This document shows positions 11,341 to 21,327 of a stretch of 64,000 bases of DNA, one piece after another. The translations under genes and the position numbers were made by a program. Origin of the DNA: Polytrichum commune. Taxonomy: Eukaryota; Streptophyta; Polytrichopsida; Polytrichales; Polytrichaceae. Below the pieces are notes generated by a model that ran no database searches, was not told the DNA's origin, and was given only the letters and a program-made list of their open reading frames with translations. The stretch lies in the NCBI GenBank assembly GCA_950295325.1, contig OX485803.1:35913554-35977553 (forward strand), given 5' to 3'. Within the stretch, counting starts at the first letter, position 1; every line of letters begins with the position of its first letter.

Positions 11341-12473
11341 TCATCCATGCGGTTTCAAGTGGGATGAATTTAATAGGAAGTTATCTACTGTATTTTTTAG
11401 GTGGACTCCAGCTTCATGTTTGTGTAGGAATAACGTTCTAGTGATAGGTAATCTAACACAGTGGTGGTATTTAATGCGGGTTATTTCTTTAGAGCCCCCA
11501 AATTTTGCGAGTACAAATTGTGTCAAACCATAATAGATTTTTCCAAGTCTTCCTTTATCATTGAGGGCATTTTGTATTTGTTTCCCGATACAGTGCAAGT
11601 AGGCATTTTGTAGTGAAAATGCTTCAATTCCGAATAGATCATGTGGGAGTTGTGTAGTAATATTAGATGTGCATTTTGATAATCCGCATATTGTTTTATG
11701 AAGTGCTATAATTTTTTTATCAAGTTTTTTGATAGCCGGAATAGAGTTTGGTATTGCGTAGAAGCTGTATGCTATTACAGCACGTATGAGAATATATGTC
11801 ATGTTGATTTTTTGTTTTATAGTGGTTGGGTATGCTACGAGGGCTTGGCATTGTTTGATGACTTTAGCTCTAGTGGTATTTATTTGTGTTTTCCATTTAA
11901 GTGATGTTGCAAGATTTATTCCAAGATAAGTGTATGGTTCGTGTTGGTCTAAAACTGGTAATAGTTGGTTTCTATAGTTTATATTGGTAGATTGGACCAG
12001 GGCTTTAAATATTATGGGATTCATTTTGGATATATTAGGGCATCCGGTCACTGCGCATTTGGATATTCCTAAGTCCATTCGTACCCATTCGCAAAATTTG
12101 TCTAATTTGTTTCGTAATATTTGTAATGATTTTGATTTGTTAGCAATTATTGCTAAGTCATCAGCATATGATGTGGATGAAATTTGAACTTTGGATGTTC
12201 CAAAGGTATATCCATTATCGCCTTGTTGTAACCATCTAAGGAGGGATTCTAAAAATATTATAAATAGGTATGGGCTGAGAGTATTTCCTTGTATTGTACC
12301 TCTTTGAATTGGGATATGTAGGATTTTACCAAAGTATTCTCCAAAAAATATACTGGAGGATTGTAAGTATATGTTTCCGATGAGGTTTATAGCGCCGGTT
12401 GGGTATCCAATATCTTTCATTATGACTAAAAATCTTGCATGGTCGATGGAGCCGAAGGCATTTTTGAAGTCAA
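11341..12473 (-). pseudogene. LINE reverse transcriptase, palm and thumb part
   Basis: A 359-residue open stretch contains IQRGTIQGNTLSPYLF (RT motif with the conserved QG) and SYADDLAIIA, the catalytic YADD box, followed by a typical thumb. Upstream of its first Met the same frame continues with FKNAFGSIDHARFLV up to 12473, where the Ty3/gypsy element begins. The preceding residues (YIIYID) are found across the insertion at 22301 onwards, so the RT domain was cut between adjacent codons. This stretch is the best-preserved part of the LINE. Confidence 0.88.
12470..12473. repeat. Target-site duplication, left copy
   Basis: tcaa directly precedes the TGTCACG start of the LTR element and recurs at 22301-22304 after its ...ACGACA end. 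The identity extends to tcaatgt, so a duplication of 4 to 7 bp fits. Removing the insert and one copy restores the LINE RT reading frame. Confidence 0.85.
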
Positions 12474-12905
12474 TGTCACGTGAGGTGATATCGGGGGCTA
12501 AGTCACGTCAATTTAGGAGTAAATGGACTCCATTAGGAGTCCATGTGTGTTAGGATGAGTAACGGACTCCATTGGGAGTCCTAGTTAGTTGTTCATCCCC
12601 TCCATGGATGAACTCCACATAGGATTGGGGTTGTATGGAGAGGAAGGCCTCTTGACTTGCCATTGTTGTCAAGTCAAATCTTGTGAGTGTGTTTTCAGAG
12701 AGAGAGAGCTTGTTGTTGCTTTCTCATGGCTATGGTGTAGTAGATTATGAATAAAGCCTTTGCATTCTTTCTCCACCACTTGCACTCTTGGATTCTCCCT
12801 TCGTGGAGTGAGAGATAGCTTGACTCTTGTGTGTGAATTTTAGAGTTTCTTAAGCTTTGTAAGGAGACATTTTAGTTTCTTAAGCTTGGAGAGAGAAACC
12901 CTCAT
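12474..12905 (+). repeat. Terminal repeat block A1 (5' LTR part)
   Basis: 432 bp, matching 21762-22193 with one difference seen (AATAAA here, AGTAAA there). It starts TGTCACGTGA, which includes a G-box core CACGTG. Inside are palindromes ggactccattaggagtcc and ggactccattgggagtcc and a TTCATCC/GGATGAA pair, a TATA-like tgtatgga at about 12632, and AATAAA at 12750-12755. These suggest promoter, transcript start near 12662 and polyadenylation signal within the block. Confidence 0.9.
12632..12674 (+). promoter_or_regulatory. Putative core promoter and RNA 5' end of the retrotransposon
   Basis: A TATA-like tgtatgga lies about 28 bp before attgttgtcaagt (12662-12674). That 13-mer is exactly complementary to the sequence immediately after A1 (12906-12918). 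In the self-priming Tf1 group of Ty3/gypsy elements the first nucleotides of the mRNA anneal to just such a site, so 12662 is a reasonable transcript start. This is inferred, not shown. Confidence 0.45.
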
Positions 12906-12918
12906 ACTTGACAACAAT
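12906..12918 (+). promoter_or_regulatory. Putative self-complementary primer-binding site
   Basis: acttgacaacaat abuts the end of A1 and is the exact complement of 12662-12674. No TGG-starting tRNA-complementary site is seen here, so priming by the element's own RNA 5' end, as in Tf1, is the best reading. Confidence 0.5.
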
Positions 12919-14288
12919 TTGCTCAAAATTTTCATTTTTTGGTTGTATTTCTGAGCTAGAATGGCCCAGTATTGAGAGCAAATGAGTGATACAAGTGTTT
13001 GAAAGCTTAGTTTGTCATTTCTTGCAACCCTCAAGAAGATTTTGAGAGAAATCTTCCCATTTTTCTTTTGTTGTCTCTTTGTGTTTTCTTCAAGTGTTGA
13101 TGGTTGAATCTTGAGATTCTATTTGGTCTCAAGATTCTCAAGTCACATCATTCTTGCTTGCAATTTGTAAAAGCAAAGTTTAATTTTTTTTTTAAATTTA
13201 CAAACAAACACAAACCAAATTTAAAATCCGAATTTTTTTTAAATTTTTTTTAAGCTCCGGAGCTCCACGGACACTCTTGAAGCTCCTGGAGCTCCTGGAG
13301 CTCCAATTCTGCACCCCGGGGCGGGGGTGGACAATCACGGGCCGGGGGCGGGCGGGCGGCAGCCGGGCCCCGCAGCTAGGTGGCAGCGGGCCGGGGGCGG
13401 GCGGGCGACAGCCTGGCCGGATGGCGGGCGGCGCCAGCCTGGCCCCCCCTCCCCTTTTCAGGTAACCCCCCCCCCTTTTGCCTTTAAGTTAGACTTGATT
13501 AACTTAGTTAGTTAGATTAATTAGCTTAATTAAGTTAGTTAATTAGGTTAGTTAATTCACTTAGATTAACTTAATTAATTAGGTTCATTAGTTTAAGCTA
13601 ATTAAGTTAGGTTGAGTTAAATTAAATTAATTAACTTAATTCATTTAAGTTAATTAAGTTAATTAAGTTAATTAAGTTAAAGTTTATTTTATTTTATTTA
13701 TTTATTTTTGGTTTTGGTTTTGGTTTTTGTTTTTGTTTTTGTTTTGTTTCATTAAAACAATTATTTTATTTTATTTTATTTTATTTTCACATTTTTACTT
13801 TTACCTTTCAAACTTGGCATCCAATTCTCACAAACTTTGAGGTTCAAATTTGGGGGTATACTAGCTCCAAACGGAGTGAAATTTGAGCCTATCTTGTGTG
13901 AAATTTGCCAAGGAATCCAATGGTGTAATTGGATTGTTGATTGGAATTCAAAATCATTGCTGAAATTATTAATTTCAACGCTGATTTTTGTTTTTGGGAG
14001 CAAATTAACTCCGAACGGAGTGAAATTTGAGCCTAATTTGTGTGAAATCTTCCTAGGAGTCCATTGGTGCACTTAGTTTGTTGATTGGAGTCCATAATCA
14101 CCTTGGAAATGAGCCTTTTCAACGCTGATTTTTCATTTTAATTACCAATCTCAAACCTTTGCACAATTTTGGAATTCTGGGGGCATAAACACTTGGCATT
14201 TGGCAAGGGATTGCCATTTATATAGCCCGCAACAGGTGCAGGTTGCCATTACCTTCTAGATAGTTGCAGGTACTCAAGTGATTATTTT
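12919..14288 (+). other. Untranslated leader of the retrotransposon
   Basis: No gene is supported. It contains repeated ggagctcc units near 13258-13300, a GC-rich patch (13310-13450), a long ttaattaagtta-type tract (13490-13680), TTTTG/TTTTA runs, and a roughly 140-bp tandem duplication (about 13858-13990 and 13998-14130) marked by aacggagtgaaatttgagcc and caacgctgattttt. Such a long structured leader precedes gag. Confidence 0.6.
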
Positions 14289-16139
14289 ATGGTGCAAACT
14301 AGGAGCCGATATTATCGATCTCCATCACCAGATTACTTGGAGGATGTGCATACCACAAATCTTGAGCCAGAGGTAGATACCAACGAGGCTTTTGAGCCTA
14401 TTTCGGCGTTGGACACTACTAGTAGGCTTCGGATTTGGAGTGTCGGCACGTTCGACGAAATGGAGGACGATCGCCACAATTCAGTGCGTGATCGGTTTTC
14501 AGGTCGAGCTGGGGGCATTTCCTTGCCCGATTGGAAACTCCGGTTTCGTACCTGGATTAAGGAGAAACGCCAAAGGTCTTCCAATTTCAATGATTGGTAT
14601 GCCTTTGAACTTCTGCCTCAGCATTTGGAGTATGAGGCACTCCAAACTTACGAACGCTGGACAGAGGGTCATCAGCGACAACTTCGGGAAGTGGAGCAGT
14701 ATTGGGAGGCCCGGGTTGAGCTTATTTCAGCCCTTAAAGATGGGGCGATTGCTACCTTAGCTCCACCCACCTTAAAGGAGGAGGAATCGCCGGCGGAGTC
14801 TAAGGACACGGAACTGGCACTTGGGCCAATGGTGGCTAGCAGTAGCACGGCAACCCTTTCACGGGTGGCACGTGCTACACAGGCAGCATTGACGGCTGTT
14901 GGTCCACCACCTCCGTTTAATCCCCTTACTGAATTTGTCGCACATTTGGAAGTGGAGTATGGTGGGTTTCGGCGAGACCAGATGCAGCGCATCCAGGATT
15001 TCCGCCGAGAGAAGGATGATACTCCACGGACCATGTATACGCGACTCGCGCGATTTGCTGTGGAGTCGGGAGGTGTTTTTGCTGAGAGTCAGCTTGTTAA
15101 AATCTTTTTGTCTAAAATTGACAAGCGGCTACTTGAGTTGGCATCACCTCGGATTATCCTCGACTACGAGGGCCGAGCTACGCTTGCACAAGCGTTTGCC
15201 GTGGTTGAGAGATGTGATCGGGCTCTTTGCCAACATGATGCCACGGATATGGTATCTTGGATGACAGAGAGTCCGAAACCAAGAAGAATTGTCACAGCTA
15301 CTAGTAGTTTAGCTGAGACTCAACCCGTCAAGGAGCAAAAGATTTTGCATTGTGGGGGTTGTGGAGAAGCTGGTCATTCGAAGAATGATCCCAATTGTCC
15401 TAAGAAGAAGAAAACTCAGCCTTTGGGAAAATTAAAACAAAAGATGGAACCAGTAAGGGCAAGGGACAATTCTAAGAAGAGACAATTGAAATGTAACCAT
15501 TGTGGTGGCACTAATCACGATGTGGATCATTGTTTCCTACTTCATCCTGAGATGCGGCCTGCCAGTTATGTCACTGGAAAGTCTCCAAGGGAGCAGAGTC
15601 TTGAGGCTAAGGTGGCGGAGCTTGAGCAAAAGCTCAAATCTTCTGCATCTTTTGCTCAAATTTCTGAGCCGCATGTGGGTGGTGGCACCTCGGGTTCGGA
15701 CATGTATATGTTTGGAGCAGCTGGAGAGGTGGTGGCGGCGGCTTCTACTCGCTCACAAACATTGGCAGATGCGGTGGCTTCCACGAGTGGGGGTAGCCAC
15801 GAGGTGCTACATCCTCGCCATGCCGGACCAGCTGAACAAATTGGTCAAGCACGTTTACCTCTTTCATTTGGATTGGTAGACACCACTGTTGTTGGGGCTA
15901 AAAACCCTGTACCTTTGAGAGATGGGGATTCCATCTCGAAGGATGTTACGCAGGCATTGGCATACAAAATTCTCCATATGCCAATTTTCTCGGGTTCGGA
16001 GTTTATGGCGTCGGATTTCAAGCCTGCTGCAGTTTTTCATTTAGCTGGGAGAATGTTAGAAGGTAAGGCGGCTTTGCCATCCCTTCAAGTATCCCAAGCT
16101 GTGTTGACGTACCTGTGGCTGACGAGGTGGAGGACTTAG
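14289..16139 (+). CDS. gag: Gag polyprotein with two zinc knuckles
   Basis: A 616-aa open frame from the first ATG after the leader (MVQTRSRYYRS). The central part is capsid-like: WKLRFRTWIKEK, then FVAHLEVEYGGFRRDQMQ and TMYTRLARFAVESGG resemble the retrotransposon Gag domain. Two zinc knuckles follow: CGGCGEAGHSKNDPNC (C-x2-C-x4-H-x6-C) and the canonical CNHCGGTNHDVDHC (C-x2-C-x4-H-x4-C). It should package the RNA in a cytoplasmic particle. The frame overlaps the next one by 73 nt (16067-16139), with the downstream frame at -1, so a -1 shift or another bypass is needed to make Pol. No classic slippery heptamer was recognised in the overlap. Confidence 0.9.
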   Translation: MVQTRSRYYRSPSPDYLEDVHTTNLEPEVDTNEAFEPISALDTTSRLRIWSVGTFDEMEDDRHNSVRDRFSGRAGGISLPDWKLRFRTWIKEKRQRSSNFNDWYAFELLPQHLEYEALQTYERWTEGHQRQLREVEQYWEARVELISALKDGAIATLAPPTLKEEESPAESKDTELALGPMVASSSTATLSRVARATQAALTAVGPPPPFNPLTEFVAHLEVEYGGFRRDQMQRIQDFRREKDDTPRTMYTRLARFAVESGGVFAESQLVKIFLSKIDKRLLELASPRIILDYEGRATLAQAFAVVERCDRALCQHDATDMVSWMTESPKPRRIVTATSSLAETQPVKEQKILHCGGCGEAGHSKNDPNCPKKKKTQPLGKLKQKMEPVRARDNSKKRQLKCNHCGGTNHDVDHCFLLHPEMRPASYVTGKSPREQSLEAKVAELEQKLKSSASFAQISEPHVGGGTSGSDMYMFGAAGEVVAAASTRSQTLADAVASTSGGSHEVLHPRHAGPAEQIGQARLPLSFGLVDTTVVGAKNPVPLRDGDSISKDVTQALAYKILHMPIFSGSEFMASDFKPAAVFHLAGRMLEGKAALPSLQVSQAVLTYLWLTRWRT

Positions 16140-18094
16140 CCAATTTGCGAGCGAGTCTTGCGGATGCGGCGATCATTGCTTTTGGTAAGCAAACTGATAT
16201 TCCTCCAGCATCAATTTCAGCAGTGGATACGTCATTTTCGAATTATGCGTCGGGAGCGGCATATCTTGCAGACATTTCTGCAAGGCCTGCTCGCGAACGG
16301 CATAATTTGCAACCTGGAGTTGTACGGCTGATGAACGACAAATCTTTGTTTGTCGTTTCACGCACGGATATGTCCACTATCCGTGCTACACCACTGAGAG
16401 TTATGATGGATTCCGGTGCTCAACCGGTTATGATTGGCAAAGGACTTGCTGACAGTCTTGGATTGACGCCAGCAAGCTTGGATCCTTGTCCATTTACTAT
16501 TGTGACTTCAGTAGGGGGCACTGAACGTGCAACAGGTTACACCAAGGCACCTCTACGTTTGATTTTTCATGTGGGGGCAGGGCCTACTTACACTCATTTG
16601 TCAATGAAGTGTGTTGTTACTAATGCTACCAACTATGATATACTTGTTGGTCAACAAGCTCTTTACCCACTTGGCTTTGGTTTGGATAATTGGACGGAAG
16701 AGGCATGGATTAGACCGGGATGGTCCACTGGAGATGGCAGGAAGGTATTTATTCCTGTCACATTTGCAGCCACTGCTATGACTATGGTTGCGGAGGCAAT
16801 GTTTGGTTGCAGCGGTTTAGTTGCAGATTTGCCTTGTGCTCCAGTTTTATTGGAGGAAACAATGGACTACACTTGTAATGCGGCAGAACAACAATTTTTA
16901 CCATCTTTTCAAATTCCTGCTCGACATTTCAAGGATCCACCTCCACCATGGCGAACTCCTAAGGAGTTATCCGACCATTGTCGACACATTGTAGCGGATT
17001 TGGAGCTTGGAGAGGCATCCCCAACTTCATCCTCATTTTCTTTTGCTCAACTCATTCGTTGGCAACCATCACCTGAAGGTATTGTCCTTGTGGAGATCTT
17101 TGGAGGCATTGGCACAGGTTTGGCGGCAGTGTTGGAAGCTGGAATTACAGTTTGGCGATATATTCATGTGGACAATGGGTATGCAGCCAACAGAGCCGTC
17201 CGACACTACATCCAACAATTGTTGTTGAGATACCCCGCACAATTGTCAGCCTCTGCCATTCATGGATGTTGTGGTCAACTTCCTCAAGATGTCACTATGA
17301 TTAGTGATGAGGATTTGAGAAGGTTGGGCCACGTGGATTTGATTATTGCAGGATGGCCTTGTCAAGGCCATTCGCGGGCAGGCACTAGCCAGGGATTGGA
17401 TGATCCTAGGTCTAGTTTGTTTGCGGATTTGATGCGATTGACGCAATGGTGGTTTACCCACCAATCAACTCCGCCAGGGTACATTTTCGAAAATGTACCA
17501 TTATTGGGTGATACCCGACACAAAGTGGTGAAGGATGGTGAGTACATTAACCAAATTTTGGGTACTCCAACATTTCTGGATGCTGCATCTTTGGGATCCT
17601 TTGCTCATCGGCCTCGTTGGTTTTGGACCAACTTGGTATCACCTCGGGTGCTGTCAGCGGCGATTGCCCGCATTCCCCGCCTTATGGATCGCAAGGTGGA
17701 TGACATTTTAAATGATCATCGTGTTTCCTTGGCAGTTACCAAGGATGACACCTTGCCATTTGCATTAATTTACAAGGTGGGAATTCCGAGAGGTGCACTA
17801 CCTACTTTTGTGACATATCCACAGTCTTTTGCATTTCGATCTCGTGGACCTGGCATGGTTTGGGATTCAAAATCCCAAACTTATGAGGAGCCTACGGCAG
17901 ATGAGCGGGAACGCGCCATGGGTTTTCGTACAGGTACCATGGCTGCTCACGGGCTTCAGGAAGGTCAGAGACGTTTCCTATTGGGGCAAGCTATGGATCT
18001 TAATAGCATTGTGTGGATAATTGGAATTTGTCTTGCTGCTCAACAACGTATGGATGACCGATTGCTTATTCTGAGAGCAGAGAACAATGGTTAG
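16067..18094 (+). CDS. Retropepsin fused to a C5 DNA cytosine methyltransferase
   Basis: The frame is open from 16067; no ATG fits the start, and expression probably comes by frameshift from gag (numbering here is from the GTG at 16115). Retropepsin: VMMDSGAQPVMIGKGLA, with the catalytic D-S-G-A at residue about 99. Methyltransferase: motif I FGGIGTG (about 329-335), motif IV GWPCQGHS with the catalytic Cys in PCQ (415-417), motif VI ENV (459-461), motif VIII AHRPRWFWTN, then ERERAMGF and RRFLLGQAMDLNSIVWI (motifs IX-X). The HRPRWFWTN form recalls DNMT3/DRM enzymes, whereas PCQ is the more general version. All key catalytic motifs are intact, so an active CG-type or de novo enzyme acting on the element's own DNA is plausible. 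The frame ends in TAG at 18092-18094. Confidence 0.93.
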   Translation, partial: GGFAIPSSIPSCVDVPVADEVEDLANLRASLADAAIIAFGKQTDIPPASISAVDTSFSNYASGAAYLADISARPARERHNLQPGVVRLMNDKSLFVVSRTDMSTIRATPLRVMMDSGAQPVMIGKGLADSLGLTPASLDPCPFTIVTSVGGTERATGYTKAPLRLIFHVGAGPTYTHLSMKCVVTNATNYDILVGQQALYPLGFGLDNWTEEAWIRPGWSTGDGRKVFIPVTFAATAMTMVAEAMFGCSGLVADLPCAPVLLEETMDYTCNAAEQQFLPSFQIPARHFKDPPPPWRTPKELSDHCRHIVADLELGEASPTSSSFSFAQLIRWQPSPEGIVLVEIFGGIGTGLAAVLEAGITVWRYIHVDNGYAANRAVRHYIQQLLLRYPAQLSASAIHGCCGQLPQDVTMISDEDLRRLGHVDLIIAGWPCQGHSRAGTSQGLDDPRSSLFADLMRLTQWWFTHQSTPPGYIFENVPLLGDTRHKVVKDGEYINQILGTPTFLDAASLGSFAHRPRWFWTNLVSPRVLSAAIARIPRLMDRKVDDILNDHRVSLAVTKDDTLPFALIYKVGIPRGALPTFVTYPQSFAFRSRGPGMVWDSKSQTYEEPTADERERAMGFRTGTMAAHGLQEGQRRFLLGQAMDLNSIVWIIGICLAAQQRMDDRLLILRAENNG

Positions 18095-18385
18095 GGGGCA
18101 ATGGAGCCGCAATCCAAGGATCACATTGAGGTCAATGACACCGAGGGATTATTTCCTTTGAAACTTCATGTTGCGGAAGAGCTTCGAGTCCAACGTGGTT
18201 TTTCGGCTTTGGCCCAAGAGTTTGGGAAGTTGGAGGCCCATAAAATGTTTCCACTTCTACTTCTTGGTGATACTTCATATGTGGATAGCTATTTAGCTAC
18301 ACAAACTGATTGTAGTAGAGAGGATACGCATTTGGATTCAAGTGCAGATGATGGGGGCAAAGGTGTTGCCCTCTCCACGGACTAG
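18095..18385 (+). CDS. Linker segment in frame after a single TAG
   Basis: This stretch is in the same frame as the methyltransferase and is separated from it only by TAG followed by GGGGCAATGG. It could be reached by stop readthrough, or by initiation at the ATG at 18101. It is acidic, of unknown function and has no recognised domain. It ends at 18385, overlapping the RT frame, which lies at -1 and is open from about 18354; the overlap contains a GGGGG run. In related elements this region joins protease to RT. Confidence 0.55.
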   Translation, partial: GAMEPQSKDHIEVNDTEGLFPLKLHVAEELRVQRGFSALAQEFGKLEAHKMFPLLLLGDTSYVDSYLATQTDCSREDTHLDSSADDGGKGVALSTD

Positions 18386-21327
18386 CAATCATAGGCTGTG
18401 CTGGCACCAATTGGCAATCCTTCTATGAAGAAGGAAACTATGAAAGGTTGGGTGTTCAAACTCGATGTCAAGAGTTATTGGCAGCGGAATTGATTGAACT
18501 CTCCAATGGAGAGTATGCTTGTGCCACGGTTATGCCGTCAAAGAAGGATATCTTTGGCAACTGGACGGAAAAACGGATGTGTGGTGATTATCGTCCAGTC
18601 AACCGCAAGACCAAGTCGGATCGATATCCAATGCCGATGCCGGAGGAGTTGTTTGATGCACTAGGATTTTCTAGAATCTTCAGCACTTTGGATTTGAGGT
18701 CTGGTTATCACCAATTACCTTTGTTGTTGGGTGATCGGGTGAAAACCGTATTTTGGGGAATTGATAAAGATGGCAAGGATCAACTTTATCATTGGAAATT
18801 TCTGCCATTTGGTCTCAAGAATGCACCAGCTGAATTTCAGCGGGTGATGGACCAATTATTGGCTGGTTTGCCGTTTGCTAGATGTTACATTGATGATGTT
18901 ATCATGTTTAGTAATAATCCACAGGAACATGTGAGACATTTGCAAGCGGTATTTGAACGACTTCAACGGTGGGGACTCCGTTTACATCATAGAAAATGTA
19001 AGTTTTTCCATGATCAATTGCCCTATTTAGGCCACATGATTGTTCATGGCGGTCTTGGTGTGCAACAAGCGAAGGTGGATGCTTTGCACAAAATTCCCGC
19101 ACCTAGTGATGTACCACGGCTTCGTGCATTTCTAGGATTGGCAAATTATTATAGGAGGTTTGTCAAAAACTTTAGTTTGATTGCCAAACCCCTTACCATT
19201 CTCACGGGGAAAGACCAACCATGGATTTGGAGTCGGGAACAACAACAGGCATTTGATACATTGAAGCAGAGGCTCGGTTCAGCGCCAGTGCTTCGACGCC
19301 CGGATGTGTCTAGAGCTTTTCAATTGCACACGGATTGGAGTGCAGTGGGATTGGGAGCGGTATTGACACAGAAAGATGAAGAGGGAAAGGAATATGTGGT
19401 GGCTTATGCATCTAGAAGCAATAATAGTGCTGAATCTAATTATTCTTCTTATGAAGGCGAGGCCTTGGCGGCCGTTTGGGCCATTACACATTTTCGACCT
19501 TATTTGTATGGGCAAAAGTTTACTTTGGTGACTGATCATCAGCCTTTAAAATGGCTTATGGAATCAGATAAGCTCACCTGGAAACTTGCTAGGTGGGCAT
19601 TGTTACTTCAGGAATATGATTTTGAAGTTGTTCACCGAGCAGGAATTGCCAACTTGGATGCAGACGGATTGTCTCGCAATCTAAGTCCTTCAGATGAGGA
19701 TTTAACTGGAGCCAGGTGGCATGGAGATTGTGATCGTGAGGCAGTGCCGGGTTGGCATGCTGCCACATATCTCACAATGATGTCGGGATTGGCTGCTGAG
19801 ATCCTTGTAGAAGAACAGGATGAGGAGGTTGATAAATCTCTTGTTGTTAGTGATGTGTGGGAAGACCAAGCGGTCTTGTACAAACTTCAACAAGGGATAT
19901 TTCCTCTTGGACTATCTGCTATGGAGCGAGATAGAGTTAGTCACCGGATAACAAGGTTTCGTTGGGCAAACAACTTGTTATTTCGTGTGTGGCCGAACGG
20001 AACGAGGCGCATCGTTCCAAGGCCAGATCAAAGAGCTTCTTTGGTACGGCAAGTGCACGAGGAGCTTGGACATTTTGGAGTGCGAAGGACGCACTCTATG
20101 TTGCGCAACCAATATTGGTGGACTGGTATGTATCAACAGGTTGCCACTTATGTTTCTCGGTGTGAAGTATGTGACCGGGTCAGGTCAAGTTTTAATACTT
20201 TGTCACCTCAACTTCAGTCTTTACCTATTATGGGCTTGGGATATCGTTGGTCTTTGGATTTTGCCGGACCGCTTACTATCACTCCACGTGGTTCCAAGTA
20301 TGTGCTTGTGATGGTGGAGCATTTTAGTAAGTGGATTGAACTCGTGGCTCTTCCCCAAAATTCCTCAGAATTGGCGGCTATGGCATTTCTTGATCGAGTT
20401 TTGGCACGGTTTGGAGCACCTACAGAGGTGTTGACGGATCAAGGGAGAGAATTCCTTGGATCTTTCGAGGCTTTGTGTACCAAGGCTTTGATTGATCATC
20501 GGACAACTTCTAGAGATCACCCTGAGGCAGATGGCTTAGCTGAACGAGTTGTTCAGACAGTTAAGCGCGGTTTGCGGAAGTATGGATTGCTTCATGGCAA
20601 CCATCGCGATTGGGACTTGATGTTACCATGGATAGCAATGGGTTATCGTTTCAGCAGGCAAGCATCTTTGGCATCATATAGTCCTTACCAACTCTTGTAT
20701 GGACGGGAACCAATTTTACCTAGCTCGGTGCGAGAGAAATTGGCTCCCGTGGTAAACTTGGATGATCCAGATGTTTGGGCTCAATGTCTTCATGACCGAG
20801 CAGCGTTCTTCCAAAAGGCCATGCCTATGGCTATGGAGAACTTAAATATTGCTCAACATCGTGATACATTACGGTATGCTCGGATCCGCAGTGGAGCTTA
20901 TCGACCTCAGGTTCGTAGATTTTCCAAGGGGGATTATGTTTACTTGCAACGGGAGGCGCCTACGACATTGGAAGTCAAGGCTGGGCGCACGATTTTGCGG
21001 GTAAAAGATGTCTTGCCAAGTGGTATATTATTGCTTGAAGGCAAGGATGGACGGGAATGTCGTGAGCATTCAAAGAATTGTGCTCCATGTCACCTTCCCA
21101 TCGACGGCTCTGTGCATCCCGAGTTGGCGGTTGTACCACAGGGTCTGCCTTGTTATGTTTGTGGAGAGAAGACAGGAGCTGCAACAATGTTATTGTGCGA
21201 CCAATGTCAACGTGGATGGCACATGGCATGTTTGACACCTCCCCTTTTGACTCTTCCTTCTGGCAATTGGGTTTGTCCTCGTTGTCGGAAAGCCTCTCAT
21301 TCCGTGGCCGTTAATGGTCATGATTGA
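18354..21327 (+). CDS. pol: Reverse transcriptase, RNase H, integrase and PHD finger
   Basis: Numbering starts at the TTG at 18448 (959 aa to the stop); the frame is open from about 18354. RT: MCGDYRPVNRKT, TLDLRSGYHQLPL, FGLKNAPAEFQRVMD and CYIDDVIMF (YIDD at about 147). RNase H: FQLHTDWSAVGLGAVL, YEGEALAAVW, LVTDHQPLKWL. Integrase: H-H-C-C zinc region (HEELGHFGVRRTH to SRCEVC), WSLDFAGPL, VLTDQGREFLG and HPEADGLAERVVQTVK, giving the D-D-E triad. The tail (about 901-948) is a C4HC3 PHD finger: CYVCGEKTG, LLCDQCQRGWHMAC and WVCPRCRK. All motifs look intact. The PHD finger could tether integrase to histone tails, as the chromodomain does in chromoviruses. Confidence 0.95.

Noticed and set aside
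12906-12960. Ordinary tRNA primer-binding site after the 5' repeat
   Set aside because: No TGG-starting sequence complementary to a tRNA 3' end is found next to A1.
17080-18094. Methylase region as a host gene
   Set aside because: It is in the same frame as the retropepsin, between Gag and RT, and inside the target-duplication boundaries, so it belongs to the retrotransposon.
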